DNA from: Haliclona indistincta | Lineage: Eukaryota; Porifera; Demospongiae; Haplosclerida; Chalinidae | Assembly: GCA_964017065.1 (NCBI GenBank) | Contig: OZ024787.1 | Location: 6,011,301 to 6,075,300 of the forward strand | Direction of reading: 5' to 3' | DNA: 64,000 bases | Shown here: one piece after another, positions 37,971-49,384 of the stretch | Layout of the letters: each line of letters begins with the position of its first letter | Position numbering within the stretch: the first letter of the stretch is position 1 | Notes under the pieces: generated by a model | Told to the model about the DNA's origin: nothing | What the model saw: the letters and a program-made list of their open reading frames with translations, nothing else | Databases searched by the model: none | Made by a program: the position numbers and the translations under genes

Positions 37971-40190
37971 ATGAGTCGAGTCTATGATGCTGCTGAACCA
38001 GGAGTGATTAGTGAGGAACTGCTGCATAAACTAGTAGAGGAACAAGGGCCAGTGGGAGAAGCTGGCAGAATTGCACGGAAAGAGGGGATCGAATTTACTG
38101 AAGTTACTACCCTCAGGATAGACTTTCAAAGTAATGTGCATGTGTACTATTTTTGTACATGTAGTAGTGTGCACGTCTTAATGCATTTCCTTGTCACAGA
38201 TATTCGCCACATTGAGAACCTCTGGCAGTTTACTAACCTTCGTAAGCTGCAACTAGACAACAACATTATTGACTGCATTGCTGGATTGGACAGTTTAGTT
38301 AATCTTGAGTGGCTCGGTATGTGGACATGTTTATAATGCTTGCATTCAATTATACTTATTCATAGATCTGTCTTTTAACAACATCAAAAATATCTCGGGA
38401 TTAGAAAATCTTCTTCGACTGAAAGACCTCAGTCTTGCCCATAATCTTATAGAGCATGTGACTGGATTAAATTGCCTATCTCAACTTCAAGTTCTTTCTC
38501 TTGGACACAACCTATTAGCTGATTTGAGAGGTACTGTCTTGTATCTGCGTCAAATGTCCAACCTGCAGAGCTTGTGTTTAAGAGGAAACATATTTAGTCC
38601 ATTCTCTTCTCACATAAGTGACGATGCTGATAAAACATTGAAAGAATATCAGAAATTCTGCATTGCATTCTTGCCCTCAACACTTTATCTTGATTTTCAG
38701 ATGATCACTCTTGAAGATGTAAGTACTAGTATTTCTAATAGCAGTCATATTCATTATTCTTAGAGGGAAGAAGCGGTTCAAGAGTACACAGATGAGATTA
38801 GTGAGCTTGAGATTGAGGAAAGAAAAAAAGAAAAAGAAGCAGAAAGCTCTCGAGAGGAGGAAAATTTGATTGCTGCACAGAAGGCAAGTAATGGATAAAA
38901 ACATGCCTTGTCACCACTGCTAGCTGATTGTAGTTCCAAGTGTGTGCAATAATGCATAATTTTATTGTGTTTATTATAACTGGCTACTTACAGGCTGCTT
39001 ATGTTGATGTGATTGCTGGTGAAAAATTGTACCTTTCATTGTTTGAAGAGGATACAGAGGCAGAGCGACTATTCCTGCTTCCAGAAGAGGAATTGAGAAT
39101 GGCTGCTTTCAAACAGTTCATTCTTGAAGCCTGCCAGGAGATGCTACAATTTGGTCTAGAAGAGGCAGGCCGCAGAGAAGCTGAACACACCACCTATACG
39201 CAATCCTACCAACAAGCAGTATCTGACAACCAAACACAATCAACAGTGCTTGTTGCAAAGTATGACAAACAGGCTTCTAAAGTGAGTTAAATCAGCAGCA
39301 GATGATTATTGCGCAATAAGACTACAATAACTATTACTTCATTTTACGTGTAGTCCATGTCAGGAAATTGTCTGACTATGGAAGCAGGAGAAACTGAAAA
39401 AGAACGAGTGAGTGAGCTCCATCACTCTCTGATGCATCTTGAGCTGCAGCTTGTTGATCAGTTAGAGGTGATCAAATAGTATTATTTATTTTTATACTTA
39501 TGGTTTCTTCACACCTACTGCAGGATATTTTCAAGGATTTTGAACGAAATTATTCAGATATGGTTGCTCAATTTTTGGAAGGCATTCAAAATCAGTATCA
39601 GCAATCTAATAATTAGCATGCAACACAGTATACTTTACATAATGTAGGCATTTGTCCTTAATGCACATTAACAGAATGACATTACTTCGAGATCGTGAAA
39701 ACGAACATTATGAAGTTATTACTGAGACAGCAACTGTTTTGTTGGAACAATACAGCAAAGGCCATCTTGAGGAGGAGCTACCTGATCAGCTGAAAATAGT
39801 TCGTTTTGCTAGTACCACTACTACACTGTGTGTACTTACATGTATAGAGTGTCCTTAATAATTAATTACCTATAATTCCAAAAGCTCTTTGTAGACAAGG
39901 AAACTTTACTGGGAGCCATCAATTCTGCTCATGATGCACATATGATTGCCATTGACAATAAGGTACACACTGTATGCTGCAGTTATAATGATATTATTAA
40001 TTTTATTTATTTTTAGGAGGACAGTATTAGGAATAGAGCTCAACGTGACTGTAAAGTTCTACTAGATGAGCTGCAAAAGAAAGAGCTAGAGCGTGATCGA
40101 CAACGTGTCACAGAAATAGCCAACTATACTGACTTGAAGAGAGAAGAAGTTGAAGACTGGATAGCAAGATTGATTGCTACAACTGAATAA
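37971..40190 (+). CDS. DRC3: Dynein regulatory complex subunit 3 (LRRC48)
   Basis: Ten exons: 37971-38130, 38200-38316, 38366-38718, 38764-38883, 38994-39281, 39354-39467, 39524-39594, 39648-39798, 39885-39962, 40017-40190, giving 541 residues (human 523). The N-terminus keeps the family signature EEQGPVGEAGRIARKEGI. It is followed by leucine-rich repeats of SDS22 type (ENLWQFTNLRKLQLDNNIID, LSLAHNLIEHVTGL) and a long charged coiled coil ending at residue 541. DRC3 is part of the nexin-dynein regulatory complex of motile cilia, so in a sponge it would act in choanocyte or larval cilia. Introns are tiny (45-110 nt). The intron after 38883 uses a GC donor (AAG|GCAAGT). AATAAA overlaps the stop codon (40186-40191), so the 3' UTR may be very short. 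Confidence 0.94.
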
Positions 40191-40552
40191 AAATTACCTA
40201 TAATTATAGAAAGACTGTGTTATGTACAGCGGTTTTGAAGATCTTGCATAAACGAGGCAAAAGCGGAAGTATGACGTTGGCCAATCAAATGCACGTAAGC
40301 GTGACTAACTGAAACTGTGCACGTGACAAAAAGCGAATTTGGTTCTAGCCTACACCTCAAGTATAAACTGGTCATTGAGACTATTCAAGCGCATGCGTTT
40401 TGCCATCTACATAGGTGTCTAATTTTGTTACATACAATGTACATGATTCATGAATTTAAATTAAACTGAGCAAAACAAATAAAACCAGTTGACTATGTAT
40501 AGTTGCTTTGATCATGAGAACTACAGTCATACACAAAGAGTGTGGTGCTACA

Positions 40553-43500
40553 CTAGAATGGTGTCTCATTATTAGCGCTTGCAGGTGTGGGCGGAACACT
40601 TGTACCAGCTGTATCAAGAGTTTGTGGGAGAGGATTTTCAGTGAATTGCTCAATCTGCTTGATTGCTTTTTCTTCGGCCATAGTTTGTAAGATACTATCT
40701 AGCTGGTCAACAATGTGAGTGACATTAGCTCCTTCCTATAGTATCATAAAAAAGAATCTTGTCATGTTGTGGTAAAAATGAAAACTACAATATTAAGGGT
40801 TTGCCCATTAATTATTACTATGCATTTATGGGGCGAGCCTGAGCTGTATCTGGACCATAATTATGTATAAATTATTCATTATTAATTTTGTTTGCTCTGT
40901 TGTAGCTACTGGCTTTCGTCTCCGGTAAGCCCGCTGATATTTCCTTTGTCTTTCCAGTCATCTTGCACGCTGATAGGGTGATTCCGCTTCTCGTTGTTGT
41001 TTCTTGGTAGCAGCCTTTTCTTGTAGTACTCGATTGACGCCAAGTGACGCGTTCTTCTTGTGTCCCAGTTGCCGGAAGGTTTCCTTTCATCCGTTGCAGG
41101 TTAGTTGCTTTGACAGACATAATTTGAAAAGTAGCGGTATAACCTTCCACGTGATGGGTGTTGCCACAGGCGAGGATTGGGAACATTGGGAACATTTAAA
41201 GGACAAACGCTGACATATCAACACCCACACAAACATTCCCCGCGACGTGGGCCATTGTCACGATCAATGTCATTGTGGGGCTTGCCCTAATTATAAATAT
41301 TACTGTGTGGGGGCCACTCACATACTTGGTGTCATCCACGAGATACATGATTGTACATTGTCATGCTTTACATGATGTAACATGATTTTTGGCTCTATGG
41401 CATTTGGGCTGTCTACACTGTTTGTATCATACTGGTACCCTTACTCATCTGGAGCCCAGTTATCCGAATCCTTGCTTATCTGGAAGCCACATTTTGGTTG
41501 TAAAATAAGTTAAAATTACATGCTTGTGAATATTCTCTATCGTCTCAGCTACTGCAGTATCGTTAATATCATGTTTATTGCCCTCTACAATACTGACCAA
41601 GATAAGTTGTTTCTTGACAAGCTTAAAGCTTGCTTCTTTTGCCCTAAGCAAAACATACTGTGAGTAGCACAAAAGCCTGCAGAAAAAAATCAGATATGTG
41701 TTAGAGGTACATTATGTAAGAATTGTGCTGCGCTGAAATCGGAGGTCAATACACTGAATAGTATAATAATAATTATAGTAAATAATTATTATGACACAAG
41801 TTCCTATTATAAACCAGCCTATAAAAAAATTATGATTTACTTACAGTAGAAACACAACAAGAGGAATAATAAACCCAGCTGAGCCAAAATAGTCAACAGC
41901 AATTCTTGCTTGACAGTTCCATCCATTGATGATATTAGTGATGGTTGCATACATGGTTTGTTGTCCCCTGAAATTTACACAAACGTAAAACATTAGCATG
42001 CTTTGTACACTACTTACTGAAACGGCCCACAAGTGACACTAGGACGAAGTCTGGCAATAGCATAGGCTACTGGTATTACTGAAGCAAACAAAGATAGCAG
42101 TATCAGGAAAAGAAACAAAAAGTTATTGCGAGATGACCGTTGAATACTCTTCTCAGGTTCAAGATTCCATATCAAGCTATATTTTTTTACATAAAACAAG
42201 AGCAATGATGTCAAGAGGATAATAGCTGGAAGAAGGGGGCAAAAGAAAAATCCAAGCCACAAGAGTGTCTGAGTATAGATAAGATCGAGGGTACTCTTTG
42301 GTATGTTGAAGTTAGCTTTGCCGATTTTTTGACCAATCTTCTTCCATTTTATTCTAGATATAATACTACAAAATACAAACAGAATAAAAGGGATAAGTAT
42401 TGTTTTATGTTTGACTGACTTTCTCCCAGTTTCAACACCAATAGTGGCTACTATTGAAACTAACAAGTTTGTCAGACCAAGCTTATAAAATTGTTGTCCA
42501 ATGAATGTCTCCCAGCACTGCACAACAAACAATCTCTGCAATAAAACCACATGCGGGCTTTACTAAAACTTTACCTCTGGACAGTTTTGATTGGTTGTTA
42601 TATTAGCTACAATAGTGAGACTGCTGATACTGCAATCATTGGTCAAATTTCCAGTTGGTTGAGTGCAGTTGATGAGTACATAAAGAGTACCAATCAGGAC
42701 TATTAGAGATGACAGTCGAATCAAAATTGTCCTGCATTTAAAAATCGGATGCCGGTAATCTTGCATCCAGTCATTATCAGTCAATTATCACAACACAATA
42801 CTAGTATGGTAGTGTTTGTGTATTCTACATAACCCTTCCTGTAATTTTCACCAAATATGAATAACAAGTTGATTTTTCATGTAAAGCGTTAATAGAATAA
42901 TTAAGAACTGCTAATTATTTGAACTGACCTTAGCAGTGTCATGTTGATTTCTCCACTTCTAGTCTTGAACCTCTCCAATTTAGCCACCAGCTCAAACAAA
43001 AAAGGTAGCACAAAATTCAGTACACTCAGGACTATAGCAGATGTATAACTGTTAATGAAGATATTGCTATTCTCAATACTAATCTGTTATAGAGAATGTG
43101 AAATAATAATGTAAACAGCAGTGTAATAATACTCACAATGCCAAGTTCATACAGAGCAGAGTAATAAATTGCAGCTCCAGAGCCAATCAAAACCACCAAC
43201 ACAAATAAATTAGTCCAAAAACGAATGAAGATTACCAAGATCCACTCAGTCCACTTTCTCTTTCTTGTCCTAGCACGCTGGGCCTCCAGCTCCTCCTACA
43301 GAGTTACTAATGATAACAATATTTTTCATAGAACCTGAAGTATTTTACCTGGAAGTCAGTTCTGATGTGAGCTCGTCGAAGTTTAGCAGTTTGTGGACTA
43401 GTTATATTGAAATCCCATGCAGTGAAAAGCTTGTTACAAAAGTAAACTTTTCTCTTGGTTCTGAAATTCACTTGACTTTCGCTGAAGGCATTTCCTAATC

Positions 43501-44892
43501 TAAAGAAAAATTGCCAGTGAACACAAAATAAAGATAACTTTAAATCACTTACTTGTACACCAGCAATGCTATGCTGACAAGATAAATAAATCCAGTGAGT
43601 GAGATGAATGCCAATGGTAAATTGTAACTTCCAACAATCTGGTTAGTATATTGTCCATGAAACAGTAGCGTTTCATTAAACAAGCCTTGACCCGTGAAGA
43701 AGTTAATGATATGTTCATACCAGAGAGTAAATGGCTGGACACTCACACACATCATGTAAGCAGCGCCAGTGCCAGATCCGAGCATTTCTGGTGTGCATGA
43801 GTAAGTTACAGGTGTTTCAGATACTCTTAAAGGTGGAAGCCCACTCTCTCGAACTGCTATGTTATCGCTCACTGTGCAGCTGCGTACTTCAAGGACTTCA
43901 ATGCTGGTACCAGTGAAGTTGGTACAGTTATCAGGCACACTATAAAGTAATATAGTACCACTTGTCCTTTGAATAGACTCATTGGAACATCTGCTGACAG
44001 TATCATTAGGTGAAATCAAGCACGCAATCTGAGATGTTCGATTAACACCACTCAGACCTCCTTCAGCTTCATGAATAATTTGTGGCACACCAATCAAACC
44101 GAACCATAATGTGAATATAACAATATTCATAAGAAACAACCAGCGGAGAAAGATGAAATAGGAGACGACAAATGTTCCAAAGTGACCTTCGACTTCTTTC
44201 AAATGACCTCTCCACAAATGATATGAAAAAAATACTCTCAGGCGGCTTTTGATTTTGGGCCATTTCTGCAATCAAAAATTAATTATGTAAAACATTACGT
44301 GATAAGAGACAGAAAGATAAACATACCACATATCTCAGGTCACTCCAACAGCTTGCCTTCACTGCACGATTCTTATTGCGAATAGTTTTACGACTACAGG
44401 AAGGAGATTATTTTAAGATTAAACAGTTACATGTAAAAGTACCCACCGCTCTCGTACTCTTTCTCTGAGGTGGTTGGTAGATTGACGGAGGGTACTGCCT
44501 CGATTGAATTCTGTGACAATTTCTACCGTAGGGGGCGTTTCTTGGTCAGTAATTATAAGATCGTCCATGACGACATTGCTTCGCTCGCGTACTTGCCCAA
44601 GAGAACTGCTTCGTGGACGAAGAGAATGATCGTTATCGAGACGTGTGCGCTTAGGCACTGGTAGAGTTTGGTGCGCGGCTACTGCACGATGTACAGCTGA
44701 GGCAGTCTGACTGCTGCGGCGACCAGCCAAAGCTGCTGGCCGATTCTCCAGCATGTCTTGAACACGTTCGATCAGTACTGTAGTTTCCCCACCAGACGCA
44801 GGAGACTCGGATCTTTCCGGTAGAGCGTCCTCGATCCCAGATGAAGTCACAGCCGCCACGGGCTGTATTTCAAACTCCATATCTTCAGCCAT
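40553..44892 (-). CDS. Transmembrane channel-like (TMC) family protein
   Basis: Approximate exons: 44447-44892, 44330-44396, 43553-44267, 43348-43500, 43136-43298, 42931-43086, 42573-42732, 42020-42538, 41846-41967, 41601-41679, 40553-40735; about 920 residues. The TMC signature CWETFIGQQFYKL opens the 42020-42538 exon, and TCGPF occurs near its end. The N-terminal cytoplasmic part precedes EGHFGTFVVSYFIFLRWLF, as in TMC proteins, with about ten hydrophobic segments in total. A large extracellular loop with several Asn-X-Ser/Thr sites lies in exon 3. TMC proteins are anoctamin-related membrane proteins implicated in mechanotransduction or ion permeation. The subgroup cannot be named by eye. 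The start chosen is ATG at 44892; an in-frame ATG at 44940 is possible. The 5' end overlaps the TMEM186 frame. The last two exons are less certain than the rest. Confidence 0.85.
40830..41288. mobile_element. GGGGCGAGCCTGAGC-type element, copy 1
   Basis: The left end GGGGCGAGCCTGAGCTG and right end GTGGGGCTTGCCCT are inverted partners about 460 bp apart. An internal block ACAAACATTCCCCGCGACGT near the right end is also present in copy 2 (59706-60002). It lies in an intron of the TMC gene. No transposase was found. Confidence 0.7.
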
Positions 44893-45593
44893 TGCGATGA
44901 TCCTCGCTGAACAGCGACGGGCAACAGACAATCTTCGCACCTTGAGGCGAAGGGCGTGACAGGAAACGAGTACATTCCTAACACTTTTTTCATCAACTCA
45001 ACATGATCAGTAATTTTTCCATATCTAAGGTTATAGTAATAAACACGACGGGGATGAAGTGTCTCTAGTCGTTGTATCACGCCTAAAAATCCTTTTCTTT
45101 CTGTGTCAGCATAGGGAACAATTTGTTCCAATGAATAATACTCTCGTCTACGATTACCAAAGAATGATAGTGTTGAAATGCACACTTCACCTGTAGCATC
45201 TGTGAAAGCAATTTCACCAATCACTTTACTGAACCCATAACTTAGTGCACATAAGACTGCGGCAGTTCCCATGGCAGCACTGTACCCATAGATTAGTAGC
45301 GGTAGAGCAATTGCACCTTCTTTATACCAGTATGTCAGTGGTCCTAGTAAAACAGCCATTGCTGACAACTGATAAAGTTTAAGTCGCGATATTACGTAAA
45401 AATGTTTCATAGTTGGCCATTTGTAGATAGTGATGGCCTCAGTCTTCATTTTCACATGATCATGATGGTTGAGTCGTCTGTGACATTCACTTAACGTTAT
45501 TCTTGGTGTAACGGCCCTGAAATTAGACAGATTACGCGATATCAAGTACACTTGCCACGGACGAGCCTCTGAAAACACTTCGGAAAGCACCAT
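44847..45593 (-). CDS. TMEM186: Mitochondrial transmembrane protein TMEM186
   Basis: A single-exon frame of 248 residues (human 213). Family features are ISRLKLYQLSAMAVL leading into two hydrophobic segments at about 75-130, the SFFGNRRREYYSLEQIVPY segment and the C-terminal core YYNLRYGKITDHVELMKKV. In vertebrates TMEM186 is part of the MCIA assembly machinery for respiratory complex I in the inner mitochondrial membrane. The basic, Arg-rich N-terminus (about 60 residues) is consistent with a mitochondrial targeting peptide. The last 40 or so residues beyond the family core run into the 5' end of the TMC gene; a splice donor at GTGCGAAG near 44943 could instead end the conserved part. It is divergent with the KDEL receptor gene. 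Confidence 0.85.
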   Translation of the reverse strand: MVLSEVFSEARPWQVYLISRNLSNFRAVTPRITLSECHRRLNHHDHVKMKTEAITIYKWPTMKHFYVISRLKLYQLSAMAVLLGPLTYWYKEGAIALPLLIYGYSAAMGTAAVLCALSYGFSKVIGEIAFTDATGEVCISTLSFFGNRRREYYSLEQIVPYADTERKGFLGVIQRLETLHPRRVYYYNLRYGKITDHVELMKKVLGMYSFPVTPFASRCEDCLLPVAVQRGSSQWLKIWSLKYSPWRL

Positions 45594-45765
45594 GCTCTAA
45601 CCGGCCAATGTAGTTTGTCCACGTGTGTAAAACAAAATTATGCGCGCGCATTCCGTTAATTAGAAAAGTAAAATTATAAGCTCACAAACGTGCTACTGCT
45701 CCATTGTCCATCAAGGAGGTACAGTGTCAACAAAGGCATAACCGATTCGAGGCTCATTGGACGCA
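45594..45765. promoter_or_regulatory. Divergent promoter region, TMEM186 / KDELR
   Basis: 172 bp lie between the divergent start codons. The sequence contains GCGCGCGCA at about 45641 and a run of AAAATTA elements, and no TATA box in a clear position. Function is inferred from geometry. Confidence 0.5.
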
Positions 45766-46941
45766 ATGAATGCTTTCAGGCTGTCAGGAGACCTGTCTCA
45801 TCTACTAGCTATCATAGTTTTGCTGGTGAAGATATGGCGAAGCAGATCTTGTGCAGGTACAACATGCAACAAGTTATATTTAGTTTGCTGTAAAATCTTA
45901 CTATTATACTCTTTTCAGTTAGTGTTATAGATTGTATTTCACTGCAATCTAGGTATCTCGGGTAAGAGTCAAGTGTTGTTTGCACTGGTTTTCACAACCC
46001 GATATTTGGACTTGTTCACCTCCTTCATATCAGCCTACAACACTTCAATGAAGGTGTTCTTCATCATCTCTACCTATGCCACTCTGTTTCTCGTATTCTA
46101 CAAGTTCAAGGCTACCTATGACTCCAACAATGACACGTTTCGTGCTGAACTACTAGTTATACCTGTTGCTGGATTGGCTGTTCTTGTCAATCATGAATTT
46201 AGTGTTATGGAGGTAAGTGCAGGCTTGCATTTAACGTTTCAAGAGGGTAAAGAATGCTTTAGTAGTAGAATAGGCACAGGAGACCGATAGGTTTTATAAT
46301 ACTCGTATGGATATAGTGAGCGCTTGAACTCTGGGTAAGTCAGTGAAATTCCATACTGAATATTGGCACAGTAATTGTAACAGTAATGTTGGCAGTTTAT
46401 AACTCTTTGTTGCTTGTTTTGAATATCTCAGGCATTTGTTATTTTTTCTTAGCAAGTTGCTGTACCTGGTACATAATTCTTTGTTTCATTGTCAGTGACT
46501 ATCAGTATGTAATGTTTAATTAGCAGGTTGTGTTTATGATTGTGGTGACTGGAATGTTCTATGTAGTCCACACATTCATTCACTTTTATGTGTTCATTGC
46601 AGATTCTATGGACATTTTCGATATATCTGGAGTCAGTAGCTATTATGCCGCAGCTGTACATGATTTCCAAGACCGGAGAAGCTGAAACCATCACATCTCA
46701 CTACCTGTTTGCTCTTGGTATATACAGGGGGTTGTACATTGTGAACTGGGTGTGGCGATACTATACTGAAGGATTCTATGACTGGATTTCAATTGTTGCT
46801 GGATGTGTGCAGACACTTCTTTATTGTGACTTCTTCTATCTGTACATCACTAAAGGTTTACACTACATTCACTTCTACATTTTTACATGCACTTTATTTT
46901 TTGCAGTGATGAAGGGGAAGGAGATGACACTTCCGGCATAG
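45766..46941 (+). CDS. KDELR: ER lumen protein-retaining receptor (KDEL receptor)
   Basis: Exons 45766-45856, 45953-46212, 46603-46855, 46907-46941 give 212 residues, the same length as animal KDELR1/2. Nearly every landmark is kept: N-terminal [81 protein letters not shown] and the lysine-rich COPI tail KGKEMTLPA. It is a seven-helix Golgi receptor that binds C-terminal KDEL/HDEL signals on escaped ER proteins at low pH and returns them to the ER. The gene is very compact: the last intron is 51 nt. Confidence 0.97.
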
Positions 46942-47132
46942 GCTTGTTTATTTAGAATTTGTTGCTGACGCTGTATAATATCAAGCGCCTTTAGTTTTGG
47001 GGACTATGTATTATGTTACCATCTTTATTATTATTATTATTGAAAACCACACCTATTTTGTTATTGTACACGCCCACACCATGTCACATGATGAGGCAGA
47101 CTCAGCAAGACAGCAACTGAGCCGGCAATATT

Positions 47133-48640
47133 ATGGGAATCAGCAGCAGTAGCCTCGTTTCTTGGGCAGCTAAAGAAGGACGCGTAGATGACCTTATTTA
47201 TCATCTAAACCGTAGTGATAAAATAGCTCTGAAGCCATCTGTACATTCCACCAAGAAACGGTCTCCACTACATCTTGCTGCGATCGGAGGACACACTCAG
47301 TGTATCAGTATACTTTACGATGCTGGTGAGTTGTGTGATATCTCTGCGCTTTTGCTACTGCTATTCTGCAAACGATCCGATGATTTTATAGCTCATTTTC
47401 ACTGTACAGGAGCTAATCTGAATGAGAAAGATGCTGATGGTTTGGTACCATTGCACCATGCTGCCAATAATGGCCATCTAGTTGCTGTACAGCTGTTGCT
47501 TCAGCTGGGTGCTGACATTGAGGCATCTACAAGGTGAGAGATGCTCAACTTAAAACTGTGACTTTGTAGACTGGATTGATGTACATCATCATCCATTTGC
47601 AGTGTTGACTGGGTCAAAGTAGCACTCATGTCTCTAGTGATGCAGTTAATAAGCAACACTTTACACTCAGCAACAAAACGTACTTTAGCACTGCAACGAA
47701 ATGATTATATTATATCCATAGCACACTATTTCTTAACAGAGAATATTCTTGTCCCTTGACTATATATCAATCTTAACTCTTTCAGATTTGGTATGACAGC
47801 AATTCACTTCGCAGCAGGGAGTGGACACACTCCCATGGTGAGGGTACTGGGTAGCAACCATGTTACCATCAATGCCCAGGAATCATGGGGACAAACACCA
47901 CTCATAATCTCAACGCAGAGGTGTCGTCATGACTGCATGGTAGAGCTTTTATTAGCTGGAGTGAATAAAGAAATTCACGATCGTTATCATGGTTACACAG
48001 CGCTGCATACTGCTGTCATTACTCGTGATGAAGAAACTGTTTTACTGCTACTTGATGCTGGATGTGATGTGCATGCTATCGACAACCAGGGCCTGAGCAC
48101 TCTTGGGGTTGCCATATTGAATAAATTCTATGCTGGAATACCACTACTAATTGAGTATGGGGCACGTATGAATGTCAAGGACTGGGAGATTACTTCTCCA
48201 CCCTTAAAAATCTACATTCATAAGCTGACAGGTGAGTACTCTTAGATCATGTTTTTGTTTGTGTTTCTAGAAATGCTATATGCATATCTACATGTACATG
48301 TATACTAGTACTTATTAGGTAAGGTAGTACGACTTAGTGGTTTGGAAGGTAGTCCCCCTTTGAATTATTTAATTAGTAATTATTTTAGTAGATAACAAAT
48401 TTTTCTTTTATCTTGATAGGAACACCTCTTAGTCTCGCCAGACTGAGTAGAGTTGTTGTGCGAAAGATGTTGGGACCACAGAACATATCAGCAGTGACCA
48501 AATTACAACTAACAGCTCCAGTGCAACAATTTCTTGTTCAAATACGTGACGACTGCTGCAGTAGCAATGAGGCTAAAAGACATGCTTTGCAGCCAATTGC
48601 ATGTGCACTTGAAGAAAAGAAAAGCTATATTCATCTATGA
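47133..48640 (+). CDS. Ankyrin-repeat SOCS-box protein (ASB-like), possibly myristoylated
   Basis: Exons 47133-47325, 47410-47533, 47786-48231, 48420-48640; 327 residues. At least six ankyrin repeats are visible (SPLHLAAIGGHTQCISILYD, DGLVPLHHAANNGHLVAVQL, GMTAIHFAAGSGH, QTPLIIST, GYTALHTAVITRDEETVLLL, GLSTLGVAIL). The C-terminal exon encodes a SOCS-box-like segment at about residues 255-295 (PLSLARLSRVVVRKMLG followed by LTAPVQQFLVQ). SOCS boxes recruit elongin B/C and a cullin, so this is probably the substrate receptor of a cullin-RING ubiquitin ligase; its substrate is unknown. The N-terminus MGISSS fits the N-myristoylation rule (Gly2, Ser6), which is unusual for ASB proteins and would place it at membranes. 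Confidence 0.8.
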
Positions 48641-48868
48641 ATAATTTATTTTGTAATTGTACCTTTACACAGATAAACGATGTTATAACAGTCATGTATA
48701 TTATATCATGTATTTTGTACACTGCAATTGTGAAAATAAATCACTGAATAAAACATATAACTACATGTACATGACGTAACTGTCGGAAAATTCAATGTAC
48801 ATGTATACAGTAGACTACATGTAAATCACAAAGACTGAAAACACATCAATTGTACAGCACTAGTCTGC

Positions 48869-49288
48869 TTAGTTATAGAAAACAGTCAAATTAATCAGTT
48901 GTGCGCGTTTCATGGCATGTGTTTCAAACCAATAAAAGTACGCCTTGCAGATGCTGGACATTGGCATCCGATGTCGGTACTGATGAATTCTACGACCGTT
49001 GATGTACACATCGAGAGATTTGTTCGTTCCTTCCACACGCACAGTTACTGGAACACCGCTACTAAAGTCAAAGCCTTTCGGCCGTTCTTCTTGTCCCCAA
49101 TTTCCAGCATACTTCGTGTTCAGCACCAAAGAACCTTCGTCCCAGCGCGGATTAACATGCAAAATTATGTTCCCAGACGAGTCTTTTAAATCCAGCGTGG
49201 GTCTACCATAGTCAGGGGTGATGTAAGTTACCTCGATCGCCATCCCTTCATTAAATTGCAAGACACCAATCTCACCGTCGTTAGCCAT
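48869..49288 (-). CDS. Single-domain galectin
   Basis: An intronless 139-residue frame. The full beta-galactoside signature is present: H44-x-N46-P-R48, N57, W64, E67 and R69 (HVNPR, VLNTK, NWGQEER). There is no signal peptide, as expected for a cytosolic, non-classically secreted galectin. One carbohydrate-recognition domain accounts for the whole protein, i.e. prototype architecture. Galectins cross-link cell-surface glycans; in sponges they are known aggregation and matrix lectins. The frame begins at the first ATG. The ZIP13-like gene ends 96 bp upstream on the same strand, and the ankyrin/SOCS gene is convergent. Confidence 0.9.
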   Translation of the reverse strand: MANDGEIGVLQFNEGMAIEVTYITPDYGRPTLDLKDSSGNIILHVNPRWDEGSLVLNTKYAGNWGQEERPKGFDFSSGVPVTVRVEGTNKSLDVYINGRRIHQYRHRMPMSSICKAYFYWFETHAMKRAQLINLTVFYN

Positions 49289-49384
49289 TTTGGTATGGGC
49301 GGAGCGATAATAGGGGCGTACCTCGCCCTTCAGTGAATATTAATTTTTGTACAAAAAATAATAATTATGGTAATAAAAATTTGA

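Noticed and set aside
42014..44271. Assignment of the membrane protein to the anoctamin/TMEM16 family
   Set aside because: The CWETFIGQQFYKL signature and TCGPF segment are specific to the related TMC family.
45973..46290. Separate 105-codon protein starting at 45973
   Set aside because: It is the second KDEL-receptor exon plus read-through into the next intron; joining at 45953 restores the full receptor.
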